NCBI GenBank assembly: GCA_002591725.1
Contig: NJAL01000002.1
Span: 62,001 to 126,000 of the forward strand
DNA length: 64,000 bases
Direction: 5' to 3'
From: Candidatus Didemnitutus mandela
Lineage (GTDB): Bacteria; Verrucomicrobiota; Verrucomicrobiia; Opitutales; Opitutaceae
Shown: positions 33,974 to 45,607 of the stretch, piece after piece
Position numbering within the stretch: position 1 is the stretch's first letter
Layout: the number at the start of each line of letters is the position of its first letter
The notes under the pieces: model-generated
The model's input: only the letters and a program-made list of their open reading frames with translations
Database searches by the model: none
What the model was told of the DNA's origin: nothing
Translations under genes and position numbers: made by a program

Positions 33974-36900
33974 GTGCTGAAGGAGTCCAAGCAGGTTGAG
34001 ACGTTTGCGGAAGATCTCGCGTTTTTTGCTGCGAATCACTCAAAAGGCGCCAGCCCTGTGGAAGTGCTCACATTTCCAGAGTTCCAAGCCGACCACCGCG
34101 ACAAGCGCAAAGCCTTTTACACTGCAAACTGCCGCCTCGCCGTACTAAGCCAACTGCGCAGGCGGCGCGGCCCTGGGCGGACAGGCGATAGCGTCGTAGC
34201 TGTAGCAACGCCAGCAGCATTGATGCAGGCAGTGCCCCCGCTTGAAGAATTTTCCCAATACGAAATCACGTTAACGCGCGGACAAAACCAGTCGTTTCAA
34301 GCGCTGGTCGATCAGCTGCGCGCTTTCGACTACGACAACGAAGCGGTTTGCGAAGCACTCGGCCAGTGTTCCGTGCGTGGTGGCATCATCGACATTTATC
34401 CCGCTACGGCCACACACCCCTATCGGCTCGATTTTTTTGGGGATACGTTGGAAGAGATCCGCGTCTTTGACCCCGTAACGCAGCGCTCCGGCGATTCATT
34501 GGAAAAAATTATACTGACAGCCGCACCACAGCTGCAAGGCCAGACAACACTAGCCAGCTTATTTGACTACCTAGGACCATGTTCTCACGCCGCCTTGGTT
34601 GAGCCGAAGGCTCTCGAGGAAGTTTTCGACACGCTCGGCGCCGAAGATACACAAACCTCGTTCGATGTCCTGCCACATACATGCTCGCGGCTTTTCGGCC
34701 TCAGCGACCTCGATTTTTCCAGCCATCTGTTCGACGGCGCAGAAGAGGATGAAACGTGGGACACGGAGCCCCTAGCACGCCATCGGTGCACCGCCGGGAG
34801 CAGCCTGATTGCCGAGGGACGCCTGCAAGCTAAAGAGTCCGCCCAGCGGATTTTTTTCAAACAGCTGTTCGACTGGCAGCAGGAAGGCTTTGCGGTGGAT
34901 ATTATCGTTTCAAAGGAAGGCGAAGATCAGCGCACGCGCGAATTGCTCGAAGAAGACAAAACTTTGAAGAAATTTCGGCCGCATTTCCTACGCGGCACGG
35001 TCAACGAAGGCTTTAAAATTACTTTTTGCCACGCACTGGCCGATCCAGCAAAAGGTTATGTCGCTATCACCGAAACGGAAATCTTCGGCCGCAAACGGCT
35101 GCGTCGCTCTGTTGGCAAACGCGCGGTGACGCCATCTACCAACGACCAGTTGCTCGATTTTTGCGAGCTAGCAGAGGGCGATTTTGTCGTCCATTTCCAG
35201 CACGGCATCGCTGCTTACCGCGGGCTGGCAAAAATCGAAACGCACGACGGTGTGCGCGAGGTCATTTCTCTCGAATTTGACGACCACGTAACGCTACATG
35301 TGCCGTTGCAGGAATCGCATTTGATCAGCCGCTACGTCGGCCTGTCGAAAGCCAGGCCACAGCTCGGCAAGATCGGCTCGGGACGCTGGGAAAAAGTGCG
35401 TACCGCCGCCGAGCGGGCGACGGTCGATCTCGCCGCCGAACTCCTTGCTATCCAAGCCAGACGCGAGGCACAGCCCGGCCACGCATTCACTGCCGACTCG
35501 ACCTGGCAGAAGGAATTCGAAACAACTTTTCCTTTTACGGAAACTCCCGACCAAATCAAGGCGATTGCCGAAACAAAAGCCGACATGGAAAAAACCCGTC
35601 CGATGGATCGGCTCGTGTGCGGCGATGTCGGCTTTGGTAAAACGGAGGTTGCGATTCGCGCCACCTTCAAGGCCGTGATGGGAGGCAAGCAGGTTGCGGT
35701 TCTTGTCCCCACCACCGTGCTCGCCCAACAGCATCTGAACACGTTCCGTGAACGCATAGCCGGCTATCCGGTCGTAGTCGAAATAGTCTCGCGCTTCCGC
35801 TCACGCAAAGAACAACAGCGTATTCTCGCCGCTGTCACCGCAGGCAAGGTCGATGTGCTGATCGGCACCCACCGTCTCGTGCAAGACGATGTCTCCTTCA
35901 AGAATCTTGGGCTTGTGGTTATCGACGAGGAGCAGCGTTTCGGCGTGAAGCATAAAGAAATCTTCAAGCGCTGGCACGCTCACGTTGACATACTCTCAAT
36001 GAGCGCCACCCCAATCCCGCGCACGCTTTACCTCGCGCTCGCCGGTGCCCGCGACCTCAGCACGATCGAAACCGCGCCGGCAAACCGCCTTCCGATCCAG
36101 ACGATTGTGAAGAGCTACGACGAAAAGCTAGTGGTCGAAGCCATCCAGCACGAAGTCAGGCGCGGCGGTCAGGTTTTTTATCTGCACAACCGGGTCATGA
36201 GCATCGACCTCGTTGCCTCACGACTGCGCGAGTTGCTACCCAATCTTAGCATTGGTGTTGGCCACGGAAAAATGAAAAAATCTGAACTTGAGCACGTAAT
36301 GACCGACTTTGTTGCCGGCCGCTATCACGTGCTCATGTGCACCACTATAATCGAAAGCGGCCTGGATATTCAAAACTGCAACACGATTATTATCGAGGGC
36401 GCAAACCGCTTCGGTTTGTCGCAACTATATCAGCTCCGTGGACGCGTTGGGCGATTCGAACATCAAGCTCACGCCTATTTGTTGCTCCATCGCCATGCCC
36501 GCGTGCTAGACCTCGCCCGCCAGCGCCTCACAGCGATCCGCCAGCACAGCCAACTCGGAACCGGCTTTCGCATCGCTATGCGCGACCTCGAGCTCCGGGG
36601 CGCCGGCAACCTTTTGGGCGCAAAACAAAGCGGGCATATCGTTGGCGTCGGATTCGAGCTTTATTGCCAGCTCCTGCGCCAAAGCGTCGCCCGGCTGAAG
36701 GGCGAGAAACACGCAGCCGCCACCCGCGCGAAAGTAAAGTTAGATTTTGTTTTCGTGGGCGAAAGCACCAAAGTTTCTCCCAGAGTTGAAGCAATTAATA
36801 GCTATTCTGCGATCAAACTGGCGGAACGCACGGAAAGTGAAATCGAAAAGATCCAAGCGTGCCTTCCGATAGATTACATAGCAGAAACCCGCCTACGTAT

Positions 36901-37219
36901 CGATTTTTACCGCCGCCTTGCCTTGGCAAAAACACCCGCGCAGGTGAAACAGCTGGGAGCTGAATTGCGGGACCGCTTCGGAAAATACAACGAGAAAGTG
37001 CGTGCTTTGTTGGCGATTACAGAAATTCGTGTTCGTGCAGAACAAAAGGGAGTCCTTTCCGTGGAAAGTTACGGCAATCGCCTGAAGTGTCTGTGCAATT
37101 CTGGAAGCAGCGGCGACTGCAGCCAATTAAGCTGCCGGTTTATCCCCTTGACCACTTCCCCCCCCTTTGCACGATTAAGGGAGGTTATCTCCTTTTTTCA
37201 GGACTTTTCCACTACATGA
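33974..37219 (+). CDS. mfd: Transcription-repair coupling factor
   Basis: Removes stalled RNA polymerase and recruits UvrA. 1,081 residues from the GTG at 33974, slightly shorter than the usual 1,100-1,170. In order: UvrB-like N-terminal domains, RNA-polymerase-interacting domain near residue 394 (EGDFVVHFQHGIAAYRGL), helicase domains with Walker A GDVGFGKTE near 549 and DEEQRFG, TRG/RecG motif, and a C-terminal D7 domain. The homologous frame continues about 37 codons upstream of the GTG (LTGICPAAQAFAIATLLRRH, then HSPVWLV) but has no start codon and hits a TGA. The nearest ATG, at 33856, is one base out of frame. So the original 5' end probably suffered a 1-nt indel. The stop overlaps surA (ATGA). 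Confidence 0.9.
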   Translation: MLKESKQVETFAEDLAFFAANHSKGASPVEVLTFPEFQADHRDKRKAFYTANCRLAVLSQLRRRRGPGRTGDSVVAVATPAALMQAVPPLEEFSQYEITLTRGQNQSFQALVDQLRAFDYDNEAVCEALGQCSVRGGIIDIYPATATHPYRLDFFGDTLEEIRVFDPVTQRSGDSLEKIILTAAPQLQGQTTLASLFDYLGPCSHAALVEPKALEEVFDTLGAEDTQTSFDVLPHTCSRLFGLSDLDFSSHLFDGAEEDETWDTEPLARHRCTAGSSLIAEGRLQAKESAQRIFFKQLFDWQQEGFAVDIIVSKEGEDQRTRELLEEDKTLKKFRPHFLRGTVNEGFKITFCHALADPAKGYVAITETEIFGRKRLRRSVGKRAVTPSTNDQLLDFCELAEGDFVVHFQHGIAAYRGLAKIETHDGVREVISLEFDDHVTLHVPLQESHLISRYVGLSKARPQLGKIGSGRWEKVRTAAERATVDLAAELLAIQARREAQPGHAFTADSTWQKEFETTFPFTETPDQIKAIAETKADMEKTRPMDRLVCGDVGFGKTEVAIRATFKAVMGGKQVAVLVPTTVLAQQHLNTFRERIAGYPVVVEIVSRFRSRKEQQRILAAVTAGKVDVLIGTHRLVQDDVSFKNLGLVVIDEEQRFGVKHKEIFKRWHAHVDILSMSATPIPRTLYLALAGARDLSTIETAPANRLPIQTIVKSYDEKLVVEAIQHEVRRGGQVFYLHNRVMSIDLVASRLRELLPNLSIGVGHGKMKKSELEHVMTDFVAGRYHVLMCTTIIESGLDIQNCNTIIIEGANRFGLSQLYQLRGRVGRFEHQAHAYLLLHRHARVLDLARQRLTAIRQHSQLGTGFRIAMRDLELRGAGNLLGAKQSGHIVGVGFELYCQLLRQSVARLKGEKHAAATRAKVKLDFVFVGESTKVSPRVEAINSYSAIKLAERTESEIEKIQACLPIDYIAETRLRIDFYRRLALAKTPAQVKQLGAELRDRFGKYNEKVRALLAITEIRVRAEQKGVLSVESYGNRLKCLCNSGSSGDCSQLSCRFIPLTTSPPFARLREVISFFQDFSTT

Positions 37220-38259
37220 GTTTCCCTCTTTTTCTGCGTATACTTCCCGTTTTTTTCTTCGGGTTTGTCTCTTTAGTGGCCCAAAATACCAGCTCCAACA
37301 CAGAGACCCCGTCGGCCAACTATGGAAAAGCGATCAACGACATCCCAAACGAAAAAACGAATCTCAACTACGCTAACGGAATCGTAGTTATCGTTGAAGA
37401 CAAGATAATCACGGCTAACGATGTCCGCAGCGAGATAGCACCACTCATCCCCAATCTCAAGCGCAAGAGTCACAACAACCGCGAGTTCAACGAAAAAATA
37501 AAGCAACTCCAGGACAGCGTCGTCCAAAACCTCATAAACCGCATTCTGATTGTGAAGGAATTTTATAAAACCCAAAATGGCGTGCCACAGAGCCTTATTG
37601 CCAACGCCATCTCCGGAGTTATAACCACAAACTTCGGCGGCAACCGTTCCAAATACTTGGCCTATCTCCAGTCGCGCGGCATTTCGCAAAAGGACTACGC
37701 CGAGGAGCTCGAAGAGACAATAGCTTACCAATTCATGCTCAGCAAAAAGAAAAAATCGGCAACAGCCATTAGCCCGGCCAAAATCAAGATTTTCTACAAC
37801 CAAAACAAGGATCGCTTCTACCAGGAGAGCGAGGTTCACCTGCGCCTAATCCAGATAACGCGTTCGCCCGACGACACCGACGATACCCTAAAGGAAAAGG
37901 CAAAAAACATTATCAATCAGCTCAATGCAGGAGCCAGTTTCGCCGATCTCGCTCGACTATTCAGCCAGGATACCCGTCGCACGAAAGGCGGTGACTGGGG
38001 TTGGCAACGCAACTCGGCTATACGAAAGGAATTCAGAGATATTATCCTTCTACTGAAAAAGGGTGAGCACAGCGCTCCTCTCATTATTCTTGAAGGCGCC
38101 TTCGTGCTCTGTGTTGAAGACAAGAAGCCGGCCAGTGTCCTTCCCCTCCACGAGGTGTGCGAACAAATCGAGCGCACCCTCCAGCAGATCTCCGAAAACC
38201 AAACTCAAAAACGATGGTTCGAGAAGCTGCGGCGTAACCGCTTCGTTCGATACTTCTAA
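37216..38259 (+). CDS. surA: SurA-like periplasmic chaperone / parvulin
   Basis: 347 residues from ATG 37216, whose A-T-G-A overlaps the mfd stop and so favours translational coupling; the longer frame from 37087 lies inside mfd. An N-terminal signal peptide is evident (FPLFLRILPVFFFGFVSLVA). Residues about 45-190 resemble the SurA N-terminal chaperone domain (VEDKIITANDV, LQDSVVQNLINRILIVKEF). Residues about 205-305 form one parvulin domain (EVHLRLIQI, AGASFADLARLFSQD, GGDWGW). It would help fold outer-membrane proteins in the periplasm. Only one parvulin domain, against two in E. coli SurA. Confidence 0.88.
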   Translation: MSFPLFLRILPVFFFGFVSLVAQNTSSNTETPSANYGKAINDIPNEKTNLNYANGIVVIVEDKIITANDVRSEIAPLIPNLKRKSHNNREFNEKIKQLQDSVVQNLINRILIVKEFYKTQNGVPQSLIANAISGVITTNFGGNRSKYLAYLQSRGISQKDYAEELEETIAYQFMLSKKKKSATAISPAKIKIFYNQNKDRFYQESEVHLRLIQITRSPDDTDDTLKEKAKNIINQLNAGASFADLARLFSQDTRRTKGGDWGWQRNSAIRKEFRDIILLLKKGEHSAPLIILEGAFVLCVEDKKPASVLPLHEVCEQIERTLQQISENQTQKRWFEKLRRNRFVRYF

Positions 38260-38689
38260 TTCGCCGAACCCTCTAAGCCAGTCGGAACTTCGCTCCGGAT
38301 TCAATACCAGACGAAGATCTTGCCAGCAGCTTTGTGTTAAGGATATGGCAGATTATGTATCTGCTCTATGGGCGTTTGGAGAGGTTTTCTCCCGCCTTTT
38401 TCAGCGATACCGAACTTCTTCACATCTTTCTGAGAACCGGAAGTCGTAGATAGGTGTGATGGTCTTCAGCCCAACAATCAATAGCCATAGCCAGCTTACT
38501 GTGCGTCTTGTTTCAGTGAACGGAAAAGAATTTCAGCACCTCAAAGAAAGCAGGCAAGGTAAAGGCGCTTAAGCTTTTTAGTGTAATAAAAGTTGCCGGC
38601 TGTGTACTCGCCACCGGAAGCAATCTTATTCCGATCTTGAATCCCTCCAAACTTGTCTTCAGCTGCTTAACACTCCAAGATTGCTAAAT
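38260..38689. other. Intergenic, nothing recognised
   Basis: No gene, terminator or repeat seen downstream of surA. Confidence 0.4.
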
Positions 38690-39997
38690 TCGAAGTCGAA
38701 AATTCTTGGAACTCTGCCTGAATCAAAAGAATCGACTTTTGATTCAGGCAGAAGCCAACTCGGGCACAACGACCAGCAGTTTGGAACATACGCGGAGAGT
38801 TTACCGCGAAGCGATTCGCCAGGAAGCCACCGCGATCACCTGCAGGCATAATTACCCCAGTTGACGACACCACTCCTAGTGCGGTCAACGTGCAAGTCAC
38901 ACTCCAGTTCCGTCAAGCAGCCAAAGCCATAGACATCGAGTTACTCACTCCATCGCGTAATACTTTGCCCCCCACAAAACTTACCCACATGGATTGTGGG
39001 TACTGGTACTACTACTTCCGCTTCGCTGCCTTAACCTGACGACAGCCTGCCACGTGTGGTTCACAACAGCGCGCACAGTTTACCCCATAATGATCTCCTG
39101 CCCCTGGGGCGGCCCGTTTTTGCTACCGTGTTTATCCACCGCGTTTTCCAACCTTTCTTCTTTCGCCGCTGAAGGCGGTCTGAACGCGCTAACCCGCTCA
39201 GCCAAAAGAGGATTTTATCAAGCCACTCTAATAAACAGAATTGGGGAAACTTACAGACAGTTTCAGCGCATGCCTGATCGGGTCTTCCCTCCCGTCCTTT
39301 GCAAAGGCGACTGAATCGACGCAGGTTCAGTTCAGCAATTATGGCTACAACACCAGACTCGAGCCTTGGGGGAACCTCTTCGTCGCCAGCTGGCCCGAAA
39401 GCTTTGCCAATGTTCGTATGGTGTTATGGTGTCTTCGAAAATCGTACAACCCTATACCATTTCACAGCCTTGGACAATATCGACCGACAGGATCGTGCGC
39501 TACAAAGCAAAAAAGGTAGTTATAAAAACCAAGGAAGGCATCGGAAACAACAATACCACAGCGAACTGACGGGACAAATTATGCTGCTAAACGAGCCCGG
39601 TGACGCTCAAGCCTAATCAGACCAAAATCAACGCCTACTTCAAATTGGACAATTATTCCGGGAAATCCCTGGTATCTGCGCGCAGGGGGAATGCTGCCGT
39701 CGCCTAGATTTTCGAAAAGTGGGTCGAGGCCGATCAAAAGGATCTCGATGTTACAACCGTGAAGCTGCGCAACACAGGAAACACGGACAATATTCGGTTC
39801 GATTCAGCCGGAATCTCGGGGCTTCAATTTATCGAAAACGAAAAAATTACAGTTCGCGCCCCCACCACCAGCAACGGGGACTCAAACGAGAAGATGTTAT
39901 GCAGGCCGCCGTGGCCATAACGTGGTTCATCTACAACTCTGCAGAACCAGGTGAAATATTTCCTGCGCAAACACAATTATTCAATCTTATCAGATGA
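38690..39997 (+). pseudogene. Relic of an unidentified protein
   Basis: The last third is a readable plus-strand chain with few shifts: KINAYFKLDNYSGKS, FEKWVEADQKDLDVTTVKLR, NTGNTDNIRFDSAGISGLQF, ENEKITVRAPTTSNGDSNE, then in another frame AAVAITWFIYNSAEPGEIF and AQTQLFNLIR with a TGA at 39997. Composition (Asn, Thr, Asp rich, beta-like) suggests a secreted or surface protein, but no family is recognised. Earlier parts are more decayed. Confidence 0.35.
38713..38752. repeat. Perfect 17-bp inverted repeat, 6-nt loop
   Basis: Arms 38713-38729 and 38736-38752 are exact reverse complements (core TGCCTGAATCAAAAG / CTTTTGATTCAGGCA), loop AATCGA. It lies inside the relic above and has no T-run, so it is not an ordinary terminator. 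Confidence 0.9.
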
Positions 39998-40107
39998 CCG
40001 GAAAGCAAACTGCCAGTGGACCGCTTGAGACTCATTGGACCGCGATTGGAAAGTCGTGCAAAAACCGCTTGGCAAAGCAAAAAACATCCTTTTTTCTTTT
40101 TTATATT

Positions 40108-40194
40108 GGTGGAATAGCGAAGTGGCCAAACGCGACTGACTGTAAATCAGTTGGACATCGTCCTTCGGTGGTTCGAATCCACCTTCCACTACCA
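40108..40194 (+). tRNA. tRNA-Tyr (GTA)
   Basis: Type II tRNA with a long variable arm (GGAC-ATC-GTCC). Acceptor GGTGGAA / TTCCACT (first pair G-U), discriminator A, encoded CCA at 40192-40194. The anticodon loop CTGTAAA lies between ACTGA and TCAGT. The T arm is GGTGG-TTCGAAT-CCACC. Intact, isolated among decayed DNA. Confidence 0.97.
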
Positions 40195-43100
40195 TCTCCA
40201 ATCCAACGTAAAAGAGGAAATAAGGGGACTTTTTAGGTGTCCCGGCGGGATAGCAGCAACGAAGTTGCGTCATAGACTAGAGCTGTAAAATCGGACATTT
40301 TTAGCTCTATCCGGATTCGCACCCAACGGTTTATCGATCGCTTTGCTCCGTCCAGGGCCAGCTAGGGCAGAGGCATCGATAGATGCCATCACCTATGTAA
40401 TTTGATCGGCTGCACAATCTCATACCGAGAATAACCCGGCCGTTCCACATTATGTATGTTCCCAATATCGCTGGATCAGTTTTAATGCGCCGTAGTTTTC
40501 GCGCAAGCCAAGAGGCTCGGCAGCCGGCAGATGTGTCGTACCCAAGAGTGAAAGAATGACCGTTCGGTCCAACTGTCCTCGGTGGGATGTAAGACGTGCA
40601 CCCTCCACCTTGTGTGCTCCCACTAGTAGTGCGATCGCGCGGTCTCATACTATAGCAGAGTAACCACCGTATACCTACCAAACACGCATTATGTCCATAC
40701 TTGGAAATAGCGGTGAAGTGCGCCCGGAGAAATAAGCCTGTACGTGATACTGAAAAAGCAGCTTCCAAAAGACATCCCGATGTTCCGAATATTGGTCGAA
40801 GCTTCACCCAGGGCTTGTCGCACAAGTTCGCCGATCAAGATTTTGAAAACTCCCGTTCCGGCGGAGTGGCGCGACATGACGTCCATGCATTTGGCGGTAG
40901 TTGTCCGGCTGCAAGTACGGATCGCTCACAACAGCGAAATATAGTTCATGACCGGGCAATTCCTCAACTAGCGGCCGATCAGCCGATCGGCACACGCAGG
41001 GTGTCCCAAGCGATATCCTCCCACACGTAGTAGTGGAAGGGGCAATCGGATCAATATCACGAGAGAAAGTTCCGTTGGAAACTTCGGTCCAAAAAACGAT
41101 TGGAGGAGATCACTATCGTGGCTCTTGTGTCCAGCGAACTTAACGATTTTCACTGAGCGGCATTCGTGCAGCTTTCGAGCTGCTCACTGTCGCGACAGAA
41201 CCTCTAGAAACGATTCGTTTCCTGGTCGAAAAAAAGAATGTAGCCCGTGTGTGAGCGCGCGTCTGCCTTGTAGGCCAAGATCGGAAACGAAACCATTGGC
41301 AACAAAAATCATGAGCTAATCCTTTGCGCCGGGCACATGGAGATCGACACGGCATTCCTAATACCATAAGAGTAGCCGAGTTCAATCGTAAACAGCAATA
41401 GACTCGATTTCCTGGCGTCCGGAATAGCAGCGCGAAATCGTGCGCAAGGATCACCATTGCTTTGCCGTAAACACCGTCGTCTAAGCGATATTGTCCCATG
41501 CAACCTCCAGGCGACCTGGTTTGTCACTGAGAAAGAAACAAAGAGCAGTTTTCCCTTGGGACGTCAGTATAAAGCTATCTCCACCAAAGCACGGGCCAGG
41601 TCGCCGCCGAAGAGGATCAAATCGCCGTTGTACACTGCCTCAAAATTCGGCAGCGCAAAGACTCACAGCCTCTTCTGTTTCCATTCGGTAATAACTGCCA
41701 GATAAACTATTCTTCCACCGAATGTGATTTTTTTGATAAAAATCGAAATTGTTAGGCCGTCGCAATTCTTCCGCAGATCGCACTATATCCGCCCAAGCCG
41801 TAAAGCGGTCAGCGGGCAATAATAAGGGCTTGTCTGTCCCAGCGGCCAAGCTGCAAACCGGATTCTGTGGATCAAACCAGAACACGGGATTGTCAGTGTC
41901 GTCGTACAGAACTGGCGGTGTGATTTACCCGTGGATTCACCTCCATATACGGAATGCCGCTCAATGGTCGGACATCGGGCTCGTACTGCTCATCCGACGA
42001 GAGCAGCAACCAAGGGATGGGCGACGGAAACCTTCCATTGGGACCAGTCACATGGTTGAGACTCCGGTAGCTGGAGCAATCGAGCTCGATTATTGGTATC
42101 ACGACCGGAGTGTCGACTCCTAGCAGGCCGAAGCAATGCCAAGCAATATAATGTAACCTCGCCTCCGCTTATCGGATATAACCTCTCTGCGCCAAAATGG
42201 GTTTTCCCGTTCGCACCCGTAACGACAATCGGCCGGTTGGGATCATGCCTGGGCAGCTTAGTCGCGGATGGATAATTCGGCCAAACGCCGCCGGCCGGGC
42301 TGGCGCATATCACCAATTATTGCTGTCCTAGTAATATTAGGTTAGCTATTTTTGGCCGCAAGCAAAATCAAAATCTTACATCCAGTCACGATTGTATGGA
42401 GACAGCCGTCCGCGGCTCAGCCACCGAACCCGATGGCCTCCATTTCGCCCCAATTTCCCAACCAGTGGCCATTTCAATGCTGACGGGAGGTAGCTTCATC
42501 GTAACTTTGATCTTACTCAAGCCATACCGACACCGCCCTCACAATGCAGTGATAAATGCAGACGTCGTCCCCGCCGATGTCCATCACCAACGGTAGCAAG
42601 GCATCCCAAATGTGAGCGTCTGAAAAACACCATACTTGATTCGCACCAGCCTTGCCTTATAATTTATCCTTCTGGCTAAACTGTCCATTCCAGTCACGGC
42701 GTAGTCGTAAAAGTTCAGCATCAGAAAATTACGATCCAAAATTGTCGCGAGCTACGGCAACCGTCCCAACGTCGCCCTGTCATAGAGATGGACCGGTCGA
42801 CGTCGGCAACAGCTACTTTGCGTGTGCTGCAACTTGCTCTGCGGCCTGTCGGCAGTGGAGCTGAAGACGTCGACTTTAAGCGCCGGCTGTTCCAATACGA
42901 CGACAGGAGAAACAGTTATTGCCCCTCCACGTTGAGCAAACAAAAGAGAAAGCGCTATCGGCCTGAACTAGCACATGGCCCAAATGCAGATCTTTTTTCA
43001 GTTGTAAAGGCTTGTCGTGTTAAAAATCATGTCACGAAACTATCAGGTCAGGCAGCTGCGTAAAAAATGTTTCTTCTATTGCAGAAAATTTTCTTTAGGC

Positions 43101-44869
43101 AAATTGCAATCTCACTCTGTCTTTGGGATAATATCTATAATTTACTCCAGCACGTTAGACAACACCATTTCACCAGCATTACAAGTCCGGTCGAGCACCT
43201 GCTTTGCAAGAGCGCTGTCGCTTGGAGCGATCACCATGGAGTTGCTTAGTTACCTTATGGTCGCGACTGTAATCGGTCGCCGTTGCCCCACTAATCTATC
43301 ACGCCATAGTCTTTGATACCGGACTGGCGCCCGCTTTTCGGAGATGCTCCTGGAGCCTGACGCCAGCGGCCTCGATGACCACAGCTAGAAGCCTGTCACC
43401 TGGGCAATACGAGGGATAAAGACGATGCTTCCCACAAGGATATTGTGAATCGCTCGGCCCAGATTACTTGAATACAGCAAGCACTTCAACCTTTTACTCG
43501 AACAGGTCGGCAGCAATGTATTGGTCAGGTTTCACGGCATGAGACAAGCCGTTGAAGCACTTCTGTGAACGGTCGCCGGATGCGATGCTAAGAGATCGGT
43601 GTTATGGTCTTCGGACTGGGTTTTTCTTCCGTTGTCCAAACAGGTAAAAACATCATAGCGGTGCGAACGAACAGCCCCTGGAACTGCTGCGAGCACGACT
43701 CCGGAACAGCCTTCCAATAAGCGAAGATAAGTTTCAGCGCCAACTATTGCGGAATTCCAAAAGCGTTCGCCGTCAAGCAACGTAGTCAACTCTGCCAAGA
43801 ACTCCAACTCTACTCCAAGCTCGACACAACATACGCGTATGCCTACGCAACGAACTTCGACCTGGCCAGACAAGCAGCCACCAACAACCTACACGTTGGA
43901 AACGATCATAACCGCACCCGATTGTACCACCATCGTACGCTTTGCTAGCTATCCGCTGTCGCGACATGTTCGATAGCTCCGTCGCAAAATGCGGCAGCGA
44001 GATGAAACATGTAAACAAAAGCAGCTGCCAACCGTTCTAGGCGAGGGAATACCCCGTGGCTAAAGGCATGCGCAAATTCTGGGACAAATTTTCTCCTTCC
44101 TTGCCCAAAAAACGTAGACGGTCCACACTCAAAAACAAGAACGCCAGTACCTAAAATCACACGCCATCGAAGACGTCGCCCGTTGAGCCGACTAGCTGCG
44201 AGCCCACACCAGCACAGGCGTTCCAAGTCAACGCGGGCAGATTAAACATCATTTTCCCCGATTCCACCCCCCACACTTCCGCAGAGCCGAAAATTGTTTC
44301 TGCAGCGGCGAAGTCAGTCGATACCATGCGCCTTATGAAGGACTGCTATTGGGCGTACCAAGTCATATGAGATAGCTGGATCGAATTTAGAGCACCCGCG
44401 CGCATTCACTTCCTCTGGCACTAGAATTACGCCGCCTGCACACACAAGGGCCTAACCATCGTCTCAAGCGCCCAACACGTCGAGCTTCCCACCAACAGAC
44501 ACTCGCTCGGTTTTGGCCAACAGGGGGAACCGTTTTCTCTTCATGTTGCCTGATGTCGTCTAGAAGCCCGACATACTTCAAACCATCGGCTACTCGAGCG
44601 ACCAAAAAACTTTGCGAAATCAGGCTCGAAACCACCTTAAAGCCCCGAGGGCTAACACCTGGCTGCGAGCACCAATCCAATTGGTTTTCAGACCGGTGGT
44701 ACTGATCTCGCCTTGGCCGAAGCCGAGGTTGCTGAAGACTCGTGGCCCGCTGAATGGCTCGGCAGCATCGCTCATTGTTCGAGCAGCTGCATTCTTTTTT
44801 TGGGGGTCTCCCGTTAAGCGTAGTATGGATCGCGTATTAACTACCACCAGCCACATCGTGCTCATCGTC
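40195..44869. other. Long decayed stretch, no gene named
   Basis: About 4.7 kb. The minus strand between about 43000 and 40330 has many protein-like fragments in several frames (NRPIVVTGANGKTHFGAERL, GRFPSPIPWLLLSSDEQYEP, DRFTAWADIVRSAEELRRP, LDDGVYGKAMVILAHDFALL) that may come from one large dead enzyme, possibly a carbohydrate-active one, but I could not fix a family. 43000-44870 yields nothing clear. Confidence 0.35.
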
Positions 44870-45583
44870 GCTAGGCCCGGACCCAAACCCGAAAAACTCG
44901 AACCGACCGCTGTGTCCCAACGACCTTTGTTGCCGCCACGCTGCCCACCAATCTAAGGCGTGACACGACACCATCGGGACTGTAATTTATTTTAACCAAG
45001 TGGGTCTCTAGGTGTATACGAGCAGAGATCGCCAGCGGGAACTCACCAAACCATATTAGTCGGGGTAGATGTCGATTAACTTCACAATTCAATCTGCTAT
45101 CGGTCCCACTCGTTGGTGGCAAGAGGTTGGCCACAACAGCACGGCCAATGAGCAATGGCTGTGTCAGTAGTTCCGAGACATAGACCAAGGGCATCTGGAC
45201 CGGTTGGAATAAATAAAGGTGCTAGTCGAGAATTAACCGTTTTTCTCAGGCGCCGGCGGTCGGAAAAACGTGCTGGACCCAGCATGTAAGGCACCGGGTT
45301 GGCGGGATCGGAAACTTATTCGTCATAGCTAAGCGTCGAGCATATCTGGCAGAAGATTTTCAAAAACTGAGTCCCAAGTGCAACTCTACAGCGAAGACCG
45401 AAAGTGACCACAGCGGTTCTGCGCGGTGTTATAGGTAAAGATAGGCGGCGTAGTATCTTCCGACGAGCCGTTCATCTGTAATGATAATTTATTGGGAAAC
45501 AGCTTCAGTACTTTCTGCCGAAGTTGCGTAGCGGCGGCGGCGATCCAATGCTAGCAAATCTAGTTTGGTCGAATCATGATTGA

Positions 45584-45607
45584 TCGGCCTGTGGCGCCAC
45601 AGGCCGA
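45584..45607. repeat. Perfect 24-bp palindrome inside the CocE relic
   Basis: TCGGCCTGTGGC is followed directly by its reverse complement. The centre encodes the conserved Trp-Arg-His of the family (TGGCGCCA, itself palindromic). The outer part turns the usual Ser-x after WRH into Arg-Pro. Confidence 0.9.
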
